Below, piece after piece: positions 16,030-24,080 of a stretch of 43,763 bases of DNA. Positions within the stretch are counted from its first letter, which is position 1. Every line of letters begins with the position of its first letter. Both the position numbers and the translations under genes were made by a program. The stretch covers positions 2,496-46,258 of the forward strand of contig CAMYJO010000019.1 in NCBI GenBank assembly GCA_947258755.1, read 5' to 3'. Under the pieces are notes generated by a model. That model made no database searches, had not been told where the DNA came from, and was given only the letters and a program-made list of their open reading frames with translations. The DNA is from an uncultured Gammaproteobacteria bacterium (GTDB lineage: Bacteria; Pseudomonadota; Gammaproteobacteria; JAADHQ01).

Positions 16030-16059
16030 AAAAAAAGGGGGAAGCGGCCTGCTTCCCCC
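16030..16059 (-). terminator. Intrinsic terminator/attenuator between porin and FMN-protein genes
   Basis: A perfect 9-bp stem GGGGGAAGC (16037-16045) with GCTTCCCCC (16051-16059) and a 5-base loop is followed on the minus strand by seven T residues. It lies between two genes that look like one operon, so it probably lets only part of the transcripts continue into the FMN-binding and PepSY genes. Confidence 0.88.
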
Positions 16060-16080
16060 GGCTATCACCAGCGTATTCTA

Positions 16081-17274
16081 TCAGAATTGATAGCCCACAC
16101 CCAGATTGAAGCCGTCATCCGTGCCTGCTCCGCTTTGGTTCTGCACATCAAACTTGAATACGACATTTTCATGCGGCCAGTAATTTACACCAAAATCACT
16201 TTGCTTGACCTCGGTGTCCGCGGCGTCACCTGCATTATTATCCCAGGCACTGTAGCGTGCAAACACACCCCATTTGGAGTTGATCTTATAGGAAGGCTCG
16301 ATATACCAACCACTCTGCTCGTCTCGACCAACTGCTGCAGCAGCAGCACCATCGATGTCCCACTGCGCATACAGGGCACGCACGCCGAATGGACCTTTCT
16401 GATAGACCGCATGGGCCTCGATCATGTTTGCGCTGGCATCGGTACCTGCCACACCCTGGCCCTGGGTCAGGTCTGACTGATGCTGAACAGTTGCAGCCAA
16501 CTCCAGTCCAGGAACCCCCGTGTACTTGAGACGTCCAAGAACAGCCGGATCGTTCGCGACCGCTTCGGATACTTTCTGTCGACCACTACGAATCAGGAAC
16601 GCCTTACTACCAGTGGTCGGTGTTGCCAGACCAGATGTTAGGGCCAGGTCATAGCTGAAGCCGCTACCAAACTGTCCGCTCATCGCGACACCCGCTTCCC
16701 ACCAGGTAGTCGGGATGATGTTTTTCTCTACTGAATTTCGTTCCACACCGTAGAATGTATCCGGCTCATGAGTTTCATTGAGGATACCAACAGGCAGCAG
16801 AAAAAGCCCGGCCTTAGTTGACAGCCTGTCATTCAGATCCATTTCGATATAGGCCTGTTCGAGTTCAACCTCACCTTCCTTACCTTCGCCGGCCAGTGAA
16901 TGTTCGAGCTCCAATTCAGAGAAGAAGCGGATCTTGTCGGTAAACTCATGACCGAAGAACAAAACAAAACGGTGGAAATCAATCTCATCGTCCTTGTCCT
17001 TGATATTGTTGTAATGCAACTCACCATAGCCTCCAATGGACGTGGAACCCTTGGCTCCATGTCCGTGCCCCATTTTGTCATCCTTCTTTTCTGCAACTTC
17101 CATACTGACTTCCAGCTGCTCTGAAAGCTGCTTGTTTTCTTTCTTTAGTTTTTCGATCTGTTGCTGTTGTTGCTGCTGGTTCTTCCACATTTCATCCAGC
17201 GATGGTGTCTCGGCGGCGTTCGCACTCATGGATATCGCCGCACTAAATAATGTAGCTGTCGTCAGTAATTTCAT
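16081..17274 (-). CDS. Outer-membrane porin-like beta-barrel protein with N-terminal coiled coil
   Basis: A 397-residue outer-membrane protein: signal peptide (MKLLTTATLFSAAISMSANA), a short coiled coil (QQQQQQQIEKLKKENKQLSEQLE), a His-rich linker KMGHGHGAKGS, then barrel strands starting at IGGYGELHYNN and ending with the terminal phenylalanine GVGYQF required for barrel assembly. The ATG at 17274 was chosen over the longer frame starting at 17340 because GGAG and the signal peptide fit there. The Fur box at 17348-17366 overlaps the likely promoter. The His-rich segment hints at metal binding. The transported solute is unknown; an iron-linked role is inferred from regulation and neighbours. 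Confidence 0.83.
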   Translation of the reverse strand: MKLLTTATLFSAAISMSANAAETPSLDEMWKNQQQQQQQIEKLKKENKQLSEQLEVSMEVAEKKDDKMGHGHGAKGSTSIGGYGELHYNNIKDKDDEIDFHRFVLFFGHEFTDKIRFFSELELEHSLAGEGKEGEVELEQAYIEMDLNDRLSTKAGLFLLPVGILNETHEPDTFYGVERNSVEKNIIPTTWWEAGVAMSGQFGSGFSYDLALTSGLATPTTGSKAFLIRSGRQKVSEAVANDPAVLGRLKYTGVPGLELAATVQHQSDLTQGQGVAGTDASANMIEAHAVYQKGPFGVRALYAQWDIDGAAAAAVGRDEQSGWYIEPSYKINSKWGVFARYSAWDNNAGDAADTEVKQSDFGVNYWPHENVVFKFDVQNQSGAGTDDGFNLGVGYQF

Positions 17275-17347
17275 CTTGCCAGTCTCCAATTCTAAAAATA
17301 AATAAATGCCCAAAATCAACTGCGGAGAATTATTCCACAATATTATT

Positions 17348-17366
17348 ACAAATGCAAATCATTATC
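17348..17366. promoter_or_regulatory. Fur box upstream of porin/FMN/PepSY operon
   Basis: ACAAATGCAAATCATTATC matches 14 of 19 Fur consensus positions with a perfect right half (AATCATTATC), and the ATTATCATT text extends it. On the minus strand a likely promoter, TTGCAT then AATAAT with 17-base spacing, has its -35 inside the box. Ferrous Fur would therefore block transcription of the porin operon. Confidence 0.7.
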
Positions 17367-17603
17367 ATTTAGATTAACTAGTAGATTAGCATTATTTGTA
17401 AAATGCCGTGAATTCGACTCCAGCAGCAGCCTGAAATTTCATTTATTTCATTATTAATCAATAATCTATTGTATTTTTGAGAACTCCGTGATGAGCTCAG
17501 GGAGGGAACAAAATTACTGCTATGCTTGGGAAAATCAGCAAGTTAGCACCGAATCTAGTCAGGTGTTATCATTACTCTTATATAGTATGTACAGGAGGCG
17601 GGT

Positions 17604-18002
17604 ATGTCCCAGTCAGCATTAGCAGAAAACCTATTTAACACCGAATTGAGCGAAGCCGAAGTCAGCCTATCAACGTTGGCACAGGAAAAAATGGCCGCAT
17701 TAATTGCGGATGCCGAGGATGATATCGAAGCCATCCGTATCTATGTATCCGGCGGTGGCTGTGGCGGCATGACCTACGGCATGACCTTCACCGATAGCAA
17801 GTCCGATTTCGATACGATCAGGGACTTTGGTTCCTTCAAGATCTACGTTGATTCAGTTGCCCTATCCTACCTGAAGGGTGTTGAGGTCGATTATGTAGAA
17901 AAGCCGACAGGTGCCAGCTTTGTGTTCAATAATGTATTTGCCGCGACAGGTGGCAGTGGTGCCTGCGGAGCCTGTGGTTCCAGTGGCGGAGGTTGCGCCT
18001 AA
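17604..18002 (+). CDS. HesB/IscA-like Fe-S carrier with CxxC...C tail
   Basis: A 132-residue A-type iron-sulfur scaffold/carrier. Cys53 sits in SGGGCGGMTYGMTF, the family position, but the C-terminal pair is spaced differently from ErpA and IscA: CGACGSSGGGC, giving Cys121, Cys124 and Cys131 instead of CGC. An extended acidic N-terminus of about 25 residues precedes the domain. A strong AGGAGG ribosome site precedes the ATG. The next gene, an ATP-grasp ligase, begins within 60 bases and is probably cotranscribed. The altered cysteine spacing may change cluster type or client. Confidence 0.88.
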   Translation: MSQSALAENLFNTELSEAEVSLSTLAQEKMAALIADAEDDIEAIRIYVSGGGCGGMTYGMTFTDSKSDFDTIRDFGSFKIYVDSVALSYLKGVEVDYVEKPTGASFVFNNVFAATGGSGACGACGSSGGGCA

Positions 18003-18059
18003 TCGCAACAATATCCGTTCCCGTTCTTGAACGATACTGAACTTACACGGGCGGCAACA

Positions 18060-19322
18060 ATGCGCCCGTGTATTATTTTAATCGCCCCGCCTAGCAGTTA
18101 CCGACTCGGCCCCTATATCCGCACGGCTGAAAAACTCAACATTGATGTTATCGTCATCTCCGAGGGCAAGTACTCCCTGGTCAGCGCCATTGCCAGTGGT
18201 ATGCATGTTGATTTCAGCGATCCAGATGTAAGCCAACAGATCGTCAGTAGGCTTGAGGGTAGAGAAATCAAGGCCGTCGTCGGTACCGATGATCGGACCG
18301 TGGTGCAGGCGGCGCAGGTTTCAAAGGCATTGAAGCTTGCCCATAATGATCCGGCCGCCACCCGTTATACGCGACGCAAAGATCTCGCTCGCGCCTGCCT
18401 GGCAGAATCCAGCGTTAACATACCCGCCTTCGAAGTACACCCGCTGCAGGCATTGATCGACAAGGCTACAACCTCCCTGGACTATCCCTGTGTGATCAAG
18501 CCATTGGCCATGTCCGGTAGTCGCGGCGTTATACGCGTGAATAACCCGGACGAACTGCAACAGGCCGCCCGACGTTTGCAAGGCATACTGGCGAACGCCG
18601 GTGGCGAGGATATAGAACGCTCATCTGTTTTACTTGAGACGTATATCCCCGGCCTGGAGTATGCCTATGAAGGTTTGCTCAACCAGGGCCAACTGCAGAC
18701 CCTGGCCCTGTTTGACAAACCCGAGCCAATGGAAGGACCATTTTTTGAAGAGACTTATTATATAACCCCCTCCAGGCTGGACCACACCACACAGAAAAAA
18801 ATCCAACAGGCTGTGCAACAGGCCTGCGAAGCCTATGGCCTGGTTAATGGCCCGGTGCATGCCGAGGTGCGCATACACAACGGCCAGGTATGGTTTATGG
18901 AAATGGCGGCGCGAACCATTGGCGGACAATGTGCGCAGCTGGTTAATTACGTCACCGGTGTGGAGCTTGAAGAAATTGTACTCAGACAGGCTGCTGGTAT
19001 GGCGCTGGCATTGAAGCAAACACAACAGGCAGCGGGCGTTCTTATGATACCGACGACAGAACAGGGTCTTTTACGTCGTGTCGAAGGCATTTTGCAAGCC
19101 AGTCAGCTGGAGGGTATTGAAGACATCGAAATCAGTATTCACGAAGGTTATGAAATCGTCCCACTACCTGAAGGCGACAGCTACCTGGGATTTATTTTTG
19201 CCAAAGCGGCGACAGCCGAACAGGTTGAAAAGGCATTACGACAGGCACATGCCAAATTGAAAATTGTCACTTCGCCTTTATTACACCAAACAACACAAAG
19301 ATCTTCATTTGATCAAATATAA
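18060..19322 (+). CDS. ATP-grasp carboxylate-amine ligase-like protein
   Basis: A 420-residue soluble enzyme with an N-terminal preATP-grasp Rossmann part (CIILIAPPSSYRLGPYI, then VIVISEGKYS), the ATP-grasp core (DYPCVIKPLAMSGSRGV; LLETYIPGLEYAYEGLLNQG; VHAEVRIHNGQVWFMEMAAR with the metal ligands) and a C-terminal domain like that of L-amino-acid ligases and carnosine-synthase relatives. Such enzymes join a carboxylate to an amine through an acyl-phosphate. The substrate is unknown. The ATG at 18060 is chosen; a TTG at 18027 in the same frame would add 11 residues. It follows the HesB-like gene closely, which suggests a shared pathway. Confidence 0.83.
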   Translation: MRPCIILIAPPSSYRLGPYIRTAEKLNIDVIVISEGKYSLVSAIASGMHVDFSDPDVSQQIVSRLEGREIKAVVGTDDRTVVQAAQVSKALKLAHNDPAATRYTRRKDLARACLAESSVNIPAFEVHPLQALIDKATTSLDYPCVIKPLAMSGSRGVIRVNNPDELQQAARRLQGILANAGGEDIERSSVLLETYIPGLEYAYEGLLNQGQLQTLALFDKPEPMEGPFFEETYYITPSRLDHTTQKKIQQAVQQACEAYGLVNGPVHAEVRIHNGQVWFMEMAARTIGGQCAQLVNYVTGVELEEIVLRQAAGMALALKQTQQAAGVLMIPTTEQGLLRRVEGILQASQLEGIEDIEISIHEGYEIVPLPEGDSYLGFIFAKAATAEQVEKALRQAHAKLKIVTSPLLHQTTQRSSFDQI

Positions 19323-19395
19323 TAGCGGGTTTATTGCAAAGCATTTGCAGCATCTTTCGTAACATAGATATTCTTTTTATACTTAAATGCTAAAT

Positions 19396-19434
19396 AAAAG
19401 GGTGATGACAAACAATGTTGTCATCACCCCTTAT
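19396..19434. terminator. Bidirectional terminator between ATP-grasp and lipoprotein genes
   Basis: A perfect 12-bp stem GGGTGATGACAA (19400-19411) with TTGTCATCACCC (19418-19429) and a 6-base loop separates two convergent genes. T-rich text follows on the minus strand (TTTTATTT) and more weakly on the plus strand (CTTATTT). Confidence 0.85.
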
Positions 19435-19471
19435 TTAAGCTTTACAACGCAGATTGTATCCTGCGCAAAAC

Positions 19472-20098
19472 CTATAAACTCTTCATTAATTGTGTAACCA
19501 CATTTTCCGATATTTTTTCAAAACGCTTTGACATATTCTCTGGATCCTTGAAATAATCATCAAATGGAAGTGCCTCTACTCCATCGTTCATCGCGGTTAA
19601 AAACTCATACTCTTCCCAGAGCACCGTTCCATCAGTTGATACCAACTTGGCTGCCATTCCTAACGTAGGCCTGTACACACTCGAAAAACCATGCGTTTGC
19701 GAAATGCCGTAAAGACGTACTTCTACGACAAATTTTGCATCATGATCGATATTTTCATCACTGTTTATTTTATTCGCGAACTTTGGATTGAGTTTGATTT
19801 GTCTCTCGAATTCCTTGAGCGCTATCTTGCCAATATCAATATTATTCTTCTTCATGTAATCAACAATCAATTCATCTTTGGTGGTCGATGCTTCAGCTAC
19901 AATAGCACCTATTACACCGAAAACAGCGCCGGCTCCTTGCTCTGGGCCATAGTAATATGCCTTTGCTGGAACCGTTACATCTTTACTCAAGGCAATCTTA
20001 TTTAACTTATTTTCACTTTCCTTCGTTAATTGTGTTGTAGATGCACAGGCACCCAAACCCATAAAAATGATTGAAACAACAATATTTCTTATTTTCAT
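19472..20098 (-). CDS. Lipoprotein of unknown function
   Basis: A 208-residue lipoprotein. The signal sequence ends in a lipobox (LGAC, Cys18), followed by ASTTQLTKES. A hydrophobic Gly/Ala stretch (GPEQGAGAVFGVIGAIVAEAS) follows near residues 51-71. The rest is mixed and acidic, with VEVRLYGISQTHGF near the middle. I do not recognise the family with confidence; it recalls outer-membrane-associated lipoproteins that carry a Gly-rich helix. A TAGGA ribosome site lies upstream. Base composition is A+T-richer than its neighbours, a possible sign of acquisition. Confidence 0.78.
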   Translation of the reverse strand: MKIRNIVVSIIFMGLGACASTTQLTKESENKLNKIALSKDVTVPAKAYYYGPEQGAGAVFGVIGAIVAEASTTKDELIVDYMKKNNIDIGKIALKEFERQIKLNPKFANKINSDENIDHDAKFVVEVRLYGISQTHGFSSVYRPTLGMAAKLVSTDGTVLWEEYEFLTAMNDGVEALPFDDYFKDPENMSKRFEKISENVVTQLMKSL

Positions 20099-20207
20099 GC
20101 TATTAGTTCCTATTTAGATATGATTTGAAGCTCCGATATCCAGCTTCAGCCCCATGTTTTTAATTCATATATTTCAGTCTGTTAACTGTAATTGAGAACA
20201 ACTTTAT

Positions 20208-20393
20208 CTACTCGCTATCGCGTTGATAAATAATACCCACAATCGTATCCCCATATATTTCGGCCATTTTTCTGCTTTCTTTATACAAAAGCAGGCCGAT
20301 GGACCTCAGACTCGTCTGGCCCGTCATTTTTTGTGATTTTAATTTATTGAGATTGTTTCGTTGCCGTCTATTGATCTTTCCAACGAATAGCAC
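20208..20393 (-). CDS. Doubtful small ORF downstream of ptsP
   Basis: A 61-codon frame starting at GTG (20393) lies 14 bases after the ptsP stop on the same strand. It is basic at the N-terminus (GKINRRQRNNLNKLKSQK) and mixed after that, with no membrane helix or known motif. An internal ATG (about codon 23) could give a 39-residue product. It may be only the ptsP 3' region. Confidence 0.2.
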   Translation of the reverse strand: MLFVGKINRRQRNNLNKLKSQKMTGQTSLRSIGLLLYKESRKMAEIYGDTIVGIIYQRDSE

Positions 20394-20407
20394 TTTGATT
20401 GAGAGGT

Positions 20408-22675
20408 TTATTTACCTGCGCGTAACAGACCACCCAGACCAGCCCCTTCGAGGGCGGAGTTTAGATATTTACGAATGGCGTCTGCACTGGTGAATTGCAA
20501 CGCGCGCGTCAACATAATGCGTGCATCGCGTTGACTGAAACTACGAATAACCCATTTTATGCGCGGCAGTCCGGCAACAGTCATGCTCAAATTGTCCGCG
20601 CCCATGCCCAGCAACAGGATAGCGGCCGCCGGGTCTCCGGCAATCTCGCCACAGACACCGACCGGGCAGCCGTATTTATGTCCGGCATCAACGACCTGAT
20701 TGATGGCGCGCAATACCGCCGGGTGCAATGAATCATACAGTTTGGCCACACGACTATTATTACGATCAACCGCCAACAGGTACTGGGTCAGGTCATTGGT
20801 ACCAATTGACAGGAAATCAACACGCTGGGCCATCTCCTCAGCTTGATAAACAGCGGATGGTACCTCGATCATGGCGCCAATCTTGGGCCAACTGACCTTC
20901 TCCCCGTCTTCTTTCATTTCGGTGAACACTTGATCGATCAGGAAAATGGCCTCTTCCAGTTCACTCAGATCACTGATCATCGGCAACAGAATACTCAGGT
21001 TTTCCAGACCACTTGCAGCCCTTAACATAGCGCGAATCTGGGTCAGAAATATATCACGATGATCCAGTGTCACCCTGATACCACGCCAACCGAGAAAGGG
21101 ATTTTCTTCCTGGATAGGAAAATATGGCAATGCCTTATCACCGCCGATGTCCAGTGTACGCAGGGTCACCGGGCGTGGCGCGAAGGCCTTCAATGTCTCT
21201 CGATAAATCTTGCGTTGTTCTTCTTCTCCGGGGAAACGATCACGGATCATGAACGGAAATTCAGTTCGATACAAACCAACACCTTCAGCGCCACTTTTCT
21301 TTGACGGCGTTATATCTGCCATCAGGCCGGTGTTGACATACAGAGGGACCGTGACGCCGTCAGGGGTTTGTGCTAGCTCCTTACGCAGACCATTCAACTC
21401 CTTACCCAGCTGCGTATCCTCACGCGCCAGACGTGAATATTCCTTGCGCACGCCGGCAGATGACTCGATATATATCCGACCCTGGTAGCCATCGACTATA
21501 TATTCGAGGCCATCACTTTCGGACAGGTCCAGATCCACAGCACCCATGACCGTAGGGATGCCCATGCCACGTGCCAGTATCGCCATATGCGATGAACTTG
21601 AACCACGCGTGGAGACGACGGCAACAATATTTTTTATCGGCGCCTCTGCCAGGTCGGTGGCGCTGATGTTTTCACCCACCAGCACTGTTTTTTTAGGATA
21701 GCTACGTTCGACCTTGTCTTTATCGGTCAATTTTTGCAGGATACGGTGACCGATATCCTTGATGTCATCGGCGCGTTCACGCAGGTAAAGGTCATCCATA
21801 CCGGCAAATTTTTCCACAGTATCCTGTATGACATCGCGCAAGCTACCCTGCGCCCAGTTCCCGCCCCTGATTTTTTCGATGACGCTGTCGACAATCGTAT
21901 CGCTGTTGACCAGCAAGGCATAGGCATCAAACAACACTCGACTTTCTTCATCGAGATCCTCACCCAAGCGCTCTTTCATGTCGTCAATTTCTTTAACGAC
22001 TATGGCCAATGCATCCTGGTACTTGAACACTTCTTCATCAATATCTTCAACTGACCGATCCGGGACCAGACTAATGTCGGCATCCGGCGACAACACCATA
22101 GCGGTACCGATGCCGACACCAGGCGCCGCCGGCACACCATTAATAAACAACTCCGTAGACGCGGACTTTATTTTCTCGATGCTGCTGCCCTGGCCACGGG
22201 CCTCGGCATGCGCAATTGCACCGGCCAGTTGCGCCGCCAGGGTCACCATAAAGGCGACATCACCTTCGCTAAAGGCCGAATCACGACAACATTGAACAAC
22301 GAGTACACCGAGTACATCACGTTGGTAAATAACCGGCACGCCGAGGAAGGCATGCAAATCTTCCGCACCGATGCCTTTGAATAATTTATAGCGGGGATGT
22401 TTGTGCGCCTCGGCCAGATTGACCGGTTCTGCACGTCTGGCCACAAGACCGATCAGCCCCTCACCTTCATCAATGCGAATGGAATCCATGTCGTCGATAT
22501 CGAGCCCCTCGGTCAACATCAGAACATGTTGCTTACGTTCAAAGTCAGTCAGGTAAACAGAGGCCACATCGACCTCCATCGCCAGCCTGACTTCATTGAC
22601 GATGATGGCCAACACGTCATCGAGGTTTCGTGCGCGATTAACTTTCTGGACGATCAGTTGCAGGGTCTCAATCAC
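20408..22675 (-). CDS. ptsP: Phosphoenolpyruvate-protein phosphotransferase PtsP (EI-Ntr)
   Basis: PtsP starts the nitrogen-PTS phosphorelay by taking phosphate from PEP and passing it to NPr. The 755-residue length is normal. A GAF sensory domain occupies about residues 1-160. The PEP-utilising domain then follows, with the phospho-accepting His363 in GSSSSHMAILARGMGIPTVMG and the barrel motifs LRTLDIGGDKALPYF, IGTNDLTQYLL and PVGVCGEIAGDP (catalytic Cys). It is followed upstream on the same strand by rppH with a 51-base gap, the classical ptsP-rppH pairing. GAF binding of small molecules such as glutamine is known for the family. Confidence 0.97.
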   Translation of the reverse strand: MIETLQLIVQKVNRARNLDDVLAIIVNEVRLAMEVDVASVYLTDFERKQHVLMLTEGLDIDDMDSIRIDEGEGLIGLVARRAEPVNLAEAHKHPRYKLFKGIGAEDLHAFLGVPVIYQRDVLGVLVVQCCRDSAFSEGDVAFMVTLAAQLAGAIAHAEARGQGSSIEKIKSASTELFINGVPAAPGVGIGTAMVLSPDADISLVPDRSVEDIDEEVFKYQDALAIVVKEIDDMKERLGEDLDEESRVLFDAYALLVNSDTIVDSVIEKIRGGNWAQGSLRDVIQDTVEKFAGMDDLYLRERADDIKDIGHRILQKLTDKDKVERSYPKKTVLVGENISATDLAEAPIKNIVAVVSTRGSSSSHMAILARGMGIPTVMGAVDLDLSESDGLEYIVDGYQGRIYIESSAGVRKEYSRLAREDTQLGKELNGLRKELAQTPDGVTVPLYVNTGLMADITPSKKSGAEGVGLYRTEFPFMIRDRFPGEEEQRKIYRETLKAFAPRPVTLRTLDIGGDKALPYFPIQEENPFLGWRGIRVTLDHRDIFLTQIRAMLRAASGLENLSILLPMISDLSELEEAIFLIDQVFTEMKEDGEKVSWPKIGAMIEVPSAVYQAEEMAQRVDFLSIGTNDLTQYLLAVDRNNSRVAKLYDSLHPAVLRAINQVVDAGHKYGCPVGVCGEIAGDPAAAILLLGMGADNLSMTVAGLPRIKWVIRSFSQRDARIMLTRALQFTSADAIRKYLNSALEGAGLGGLLRAGK

Positions 22676-22726
22676 CGGAGACCCCCTGTTCTTTTTTCAG
22701 GTTTTGTGTAACTAGCAGGAAAAGCA

Positions 22727-23254
22727 TTAACGCCTGAACCCGTGAGGGCCTCGACGATTCTTTAGCTCGGGTAGTTGTTGATCAGGAAACAGTAGTGGGT
22801 AAAATTCCTTCAATGCCTGTAAATAGACTTTGCGCTTGAATGAGACTACATCACGGGCGGGCTTCCAGTATTCGACCCAACGCCAATGGTCGAACTCCGG
22901 TTTTTCGCTAGAATCCAGGCGCACCTTATGATCTGGTGTTATCAGGCGTAATAAATACCAGACCTGCTTCTGGCCGATGCATAATGGTAATGAGTCATGC
23001 CGAATCAGATGTTTAGGCAGATGGTATTTGAGCCAGCCCTTGGTATAACTTATGACTTCGACATCCGCAGAGCACAGACCCACCTCTTCCTCAAGTTCAC
23101 GATACAGGGCCTGCTCGTGGGTTTCACCTTGTTGAATACCACCTTGTGGGAACTGCCATGCATCTTGGCCAATGCGGCGCGCCCAGAAGACACGGCCGTC
23201 ATCCTGGCACAGAATAATGCCCACATTAGCTCTGTATCCCTCGGTATCAATCAC
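22727..23254 (-). CDS. rppH: RNA pyrophosphohydrolase
   Basis: RppH removes pyrophosphate from the 5' end of primary transcripts and so opens them to RNase E decay. The 175-residue protein carries a complete Nudix box, [23 protein letters not shown] at about residues 38-60, with the metal-binding RELEEEVG core, and the family-typical [21 protein letters not shown] start and [15 protein letters not shown] segment. The start is GTG (23254). It is divergent from the HAD gene and probably shares an mRNA with ptsP. Confidence 0.96.
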   Translation of the reverse strand: MIDTEGYRANVGIILCQDDGRVFWARRIGQDAWQFPQGGIQQGETHEQALYRELEEEVGLCSADVEVISYTKGWLKYHLPKHLIRHDSLPLCIGQKQVWYLLRLITPDHKVRLDSSEKPEFDHWRWVEYWKPARDVVSFKRKVYLQALKEFYPLLFPDQQLPELKNRRGPHGFRR

Positions 23255-23423
23255 AATAAATCCCGGTCTATTTAACTTCTATGCTCTAATTTGCCACACT
23301 TGGTATAATATCAGCAAATTAGCGTTTCCACGTATTAGCAAGCACTTATGCCTGTTCGTTGTTATCAACGCTAATTTACTTTACCCTGTGAGCCCTAATA
23401 AATCCAATTAATAGAAAATAATC

Positions 23424-24080
23424 ATGAGCTTATCTATCTTTGATCTAGACAATACCTTGCTGAATGGCGACAGCGACTATCTGTGGGGGCAGTTCCTGGC
23501 TGAACAGGGGATTGTCGACGGTGAGCACTATGAGCAGCAGAATTTGGCCTTTTATGAACAATACAAACAAGGCTCGCTGGATATCTACGAATTCCTGAGC
23601 TTCTCACTGAAGCCACTCAGTGAGCATTCGTTGGACAAATTGCATCAATGGCGTGAGCAATTCATGCAGGAAAAGATCTTGCCGATTATTCTCGACAAGG
23701 CGCGCCAACTGGTGGAACAACATCGCCAACAAGGCAATACCTTGATGATCATTACGGCCACGAATCGTTTCGTGACCCAACCCATTGCCGATAATTTTGG
23801 CATACCACATCTGCTGGCAACAGACCCGGAAATGAAAGATGAACATTATACCGGCCGGGTCCAGGGTACACCCTGCTTTCAACAGGGCAAGGTCACACGA
23901 CTGCAGTACTGGCTGAACGAGCACAATGACAACCTGGACGATAGCTGGTTTTACAGTGACTCACATAATGATATCCCACTGCTGGACATCGTCACCCATC
24001 CGGTCGCGGTTGACCCGGATGATGCATTGCGGCAGCATGCCAGTTCCAATCAATGGGATATTATCAGTCTACGCGAATGA
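23424..24080 (+). CDS. HAD-superfamily phosphatase (IB subfamily, SerB/CicA-like)
   Basis: A 218-residue cytoplasmic phosphatase. The aspartyl nucleophile motif DLDNTLLNGDSD is at residues 7-18 (nucleophile Asp7, acid/base Asp9). Motif II is TLMIITATNRF, and motif IV is YSDSHNDIPLL. The all-helical cap lies between motifs I and II, as in HAD-IB enzymes. The rppH-HAD neighbourhood is also known in pseudomonads. The next gene, an ABC permease, overlaps its stop by four bases (ATGA). The physiological substrate (a phosphoserine-like or histidinol-phosphate compound) is not settled by sequence. Confidence 0.9.
   Translation: MSLSIFDLDNTLLNGDSDYLWGQFLAEQGIVDGEHYEQQNLAFYEQYKQGSLDIYEFLSFSLKPLSEHSLDKLHQWREQFMQEKILPIILDKARQLVEQHRQQGNTLMIITATNRFVTQPIADNFGIPHLLATDPEMKDEHYTGRVQGTPCFQQGKVTRLQYWLNEHNDNLDDSWFYSDSHNDIPLLDIVTHPVAVDPDDALRQHASSNQWDIISLRE

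Noticed and set aside
15862-16476. Plus-strand ORF of 204 codons across the porin/FMN gene boundary.
   Set aside because: It lies opposite two well-supported genes and crosses a terminator; its translation has no coherent motif.
17501-17600. Possible IscR half site (TAGTCAGGTGT) upstream of the HesB-like gene.
   Set aside because: Only one half of the consensus fits; the other half does not match, so it is not counted as a site.
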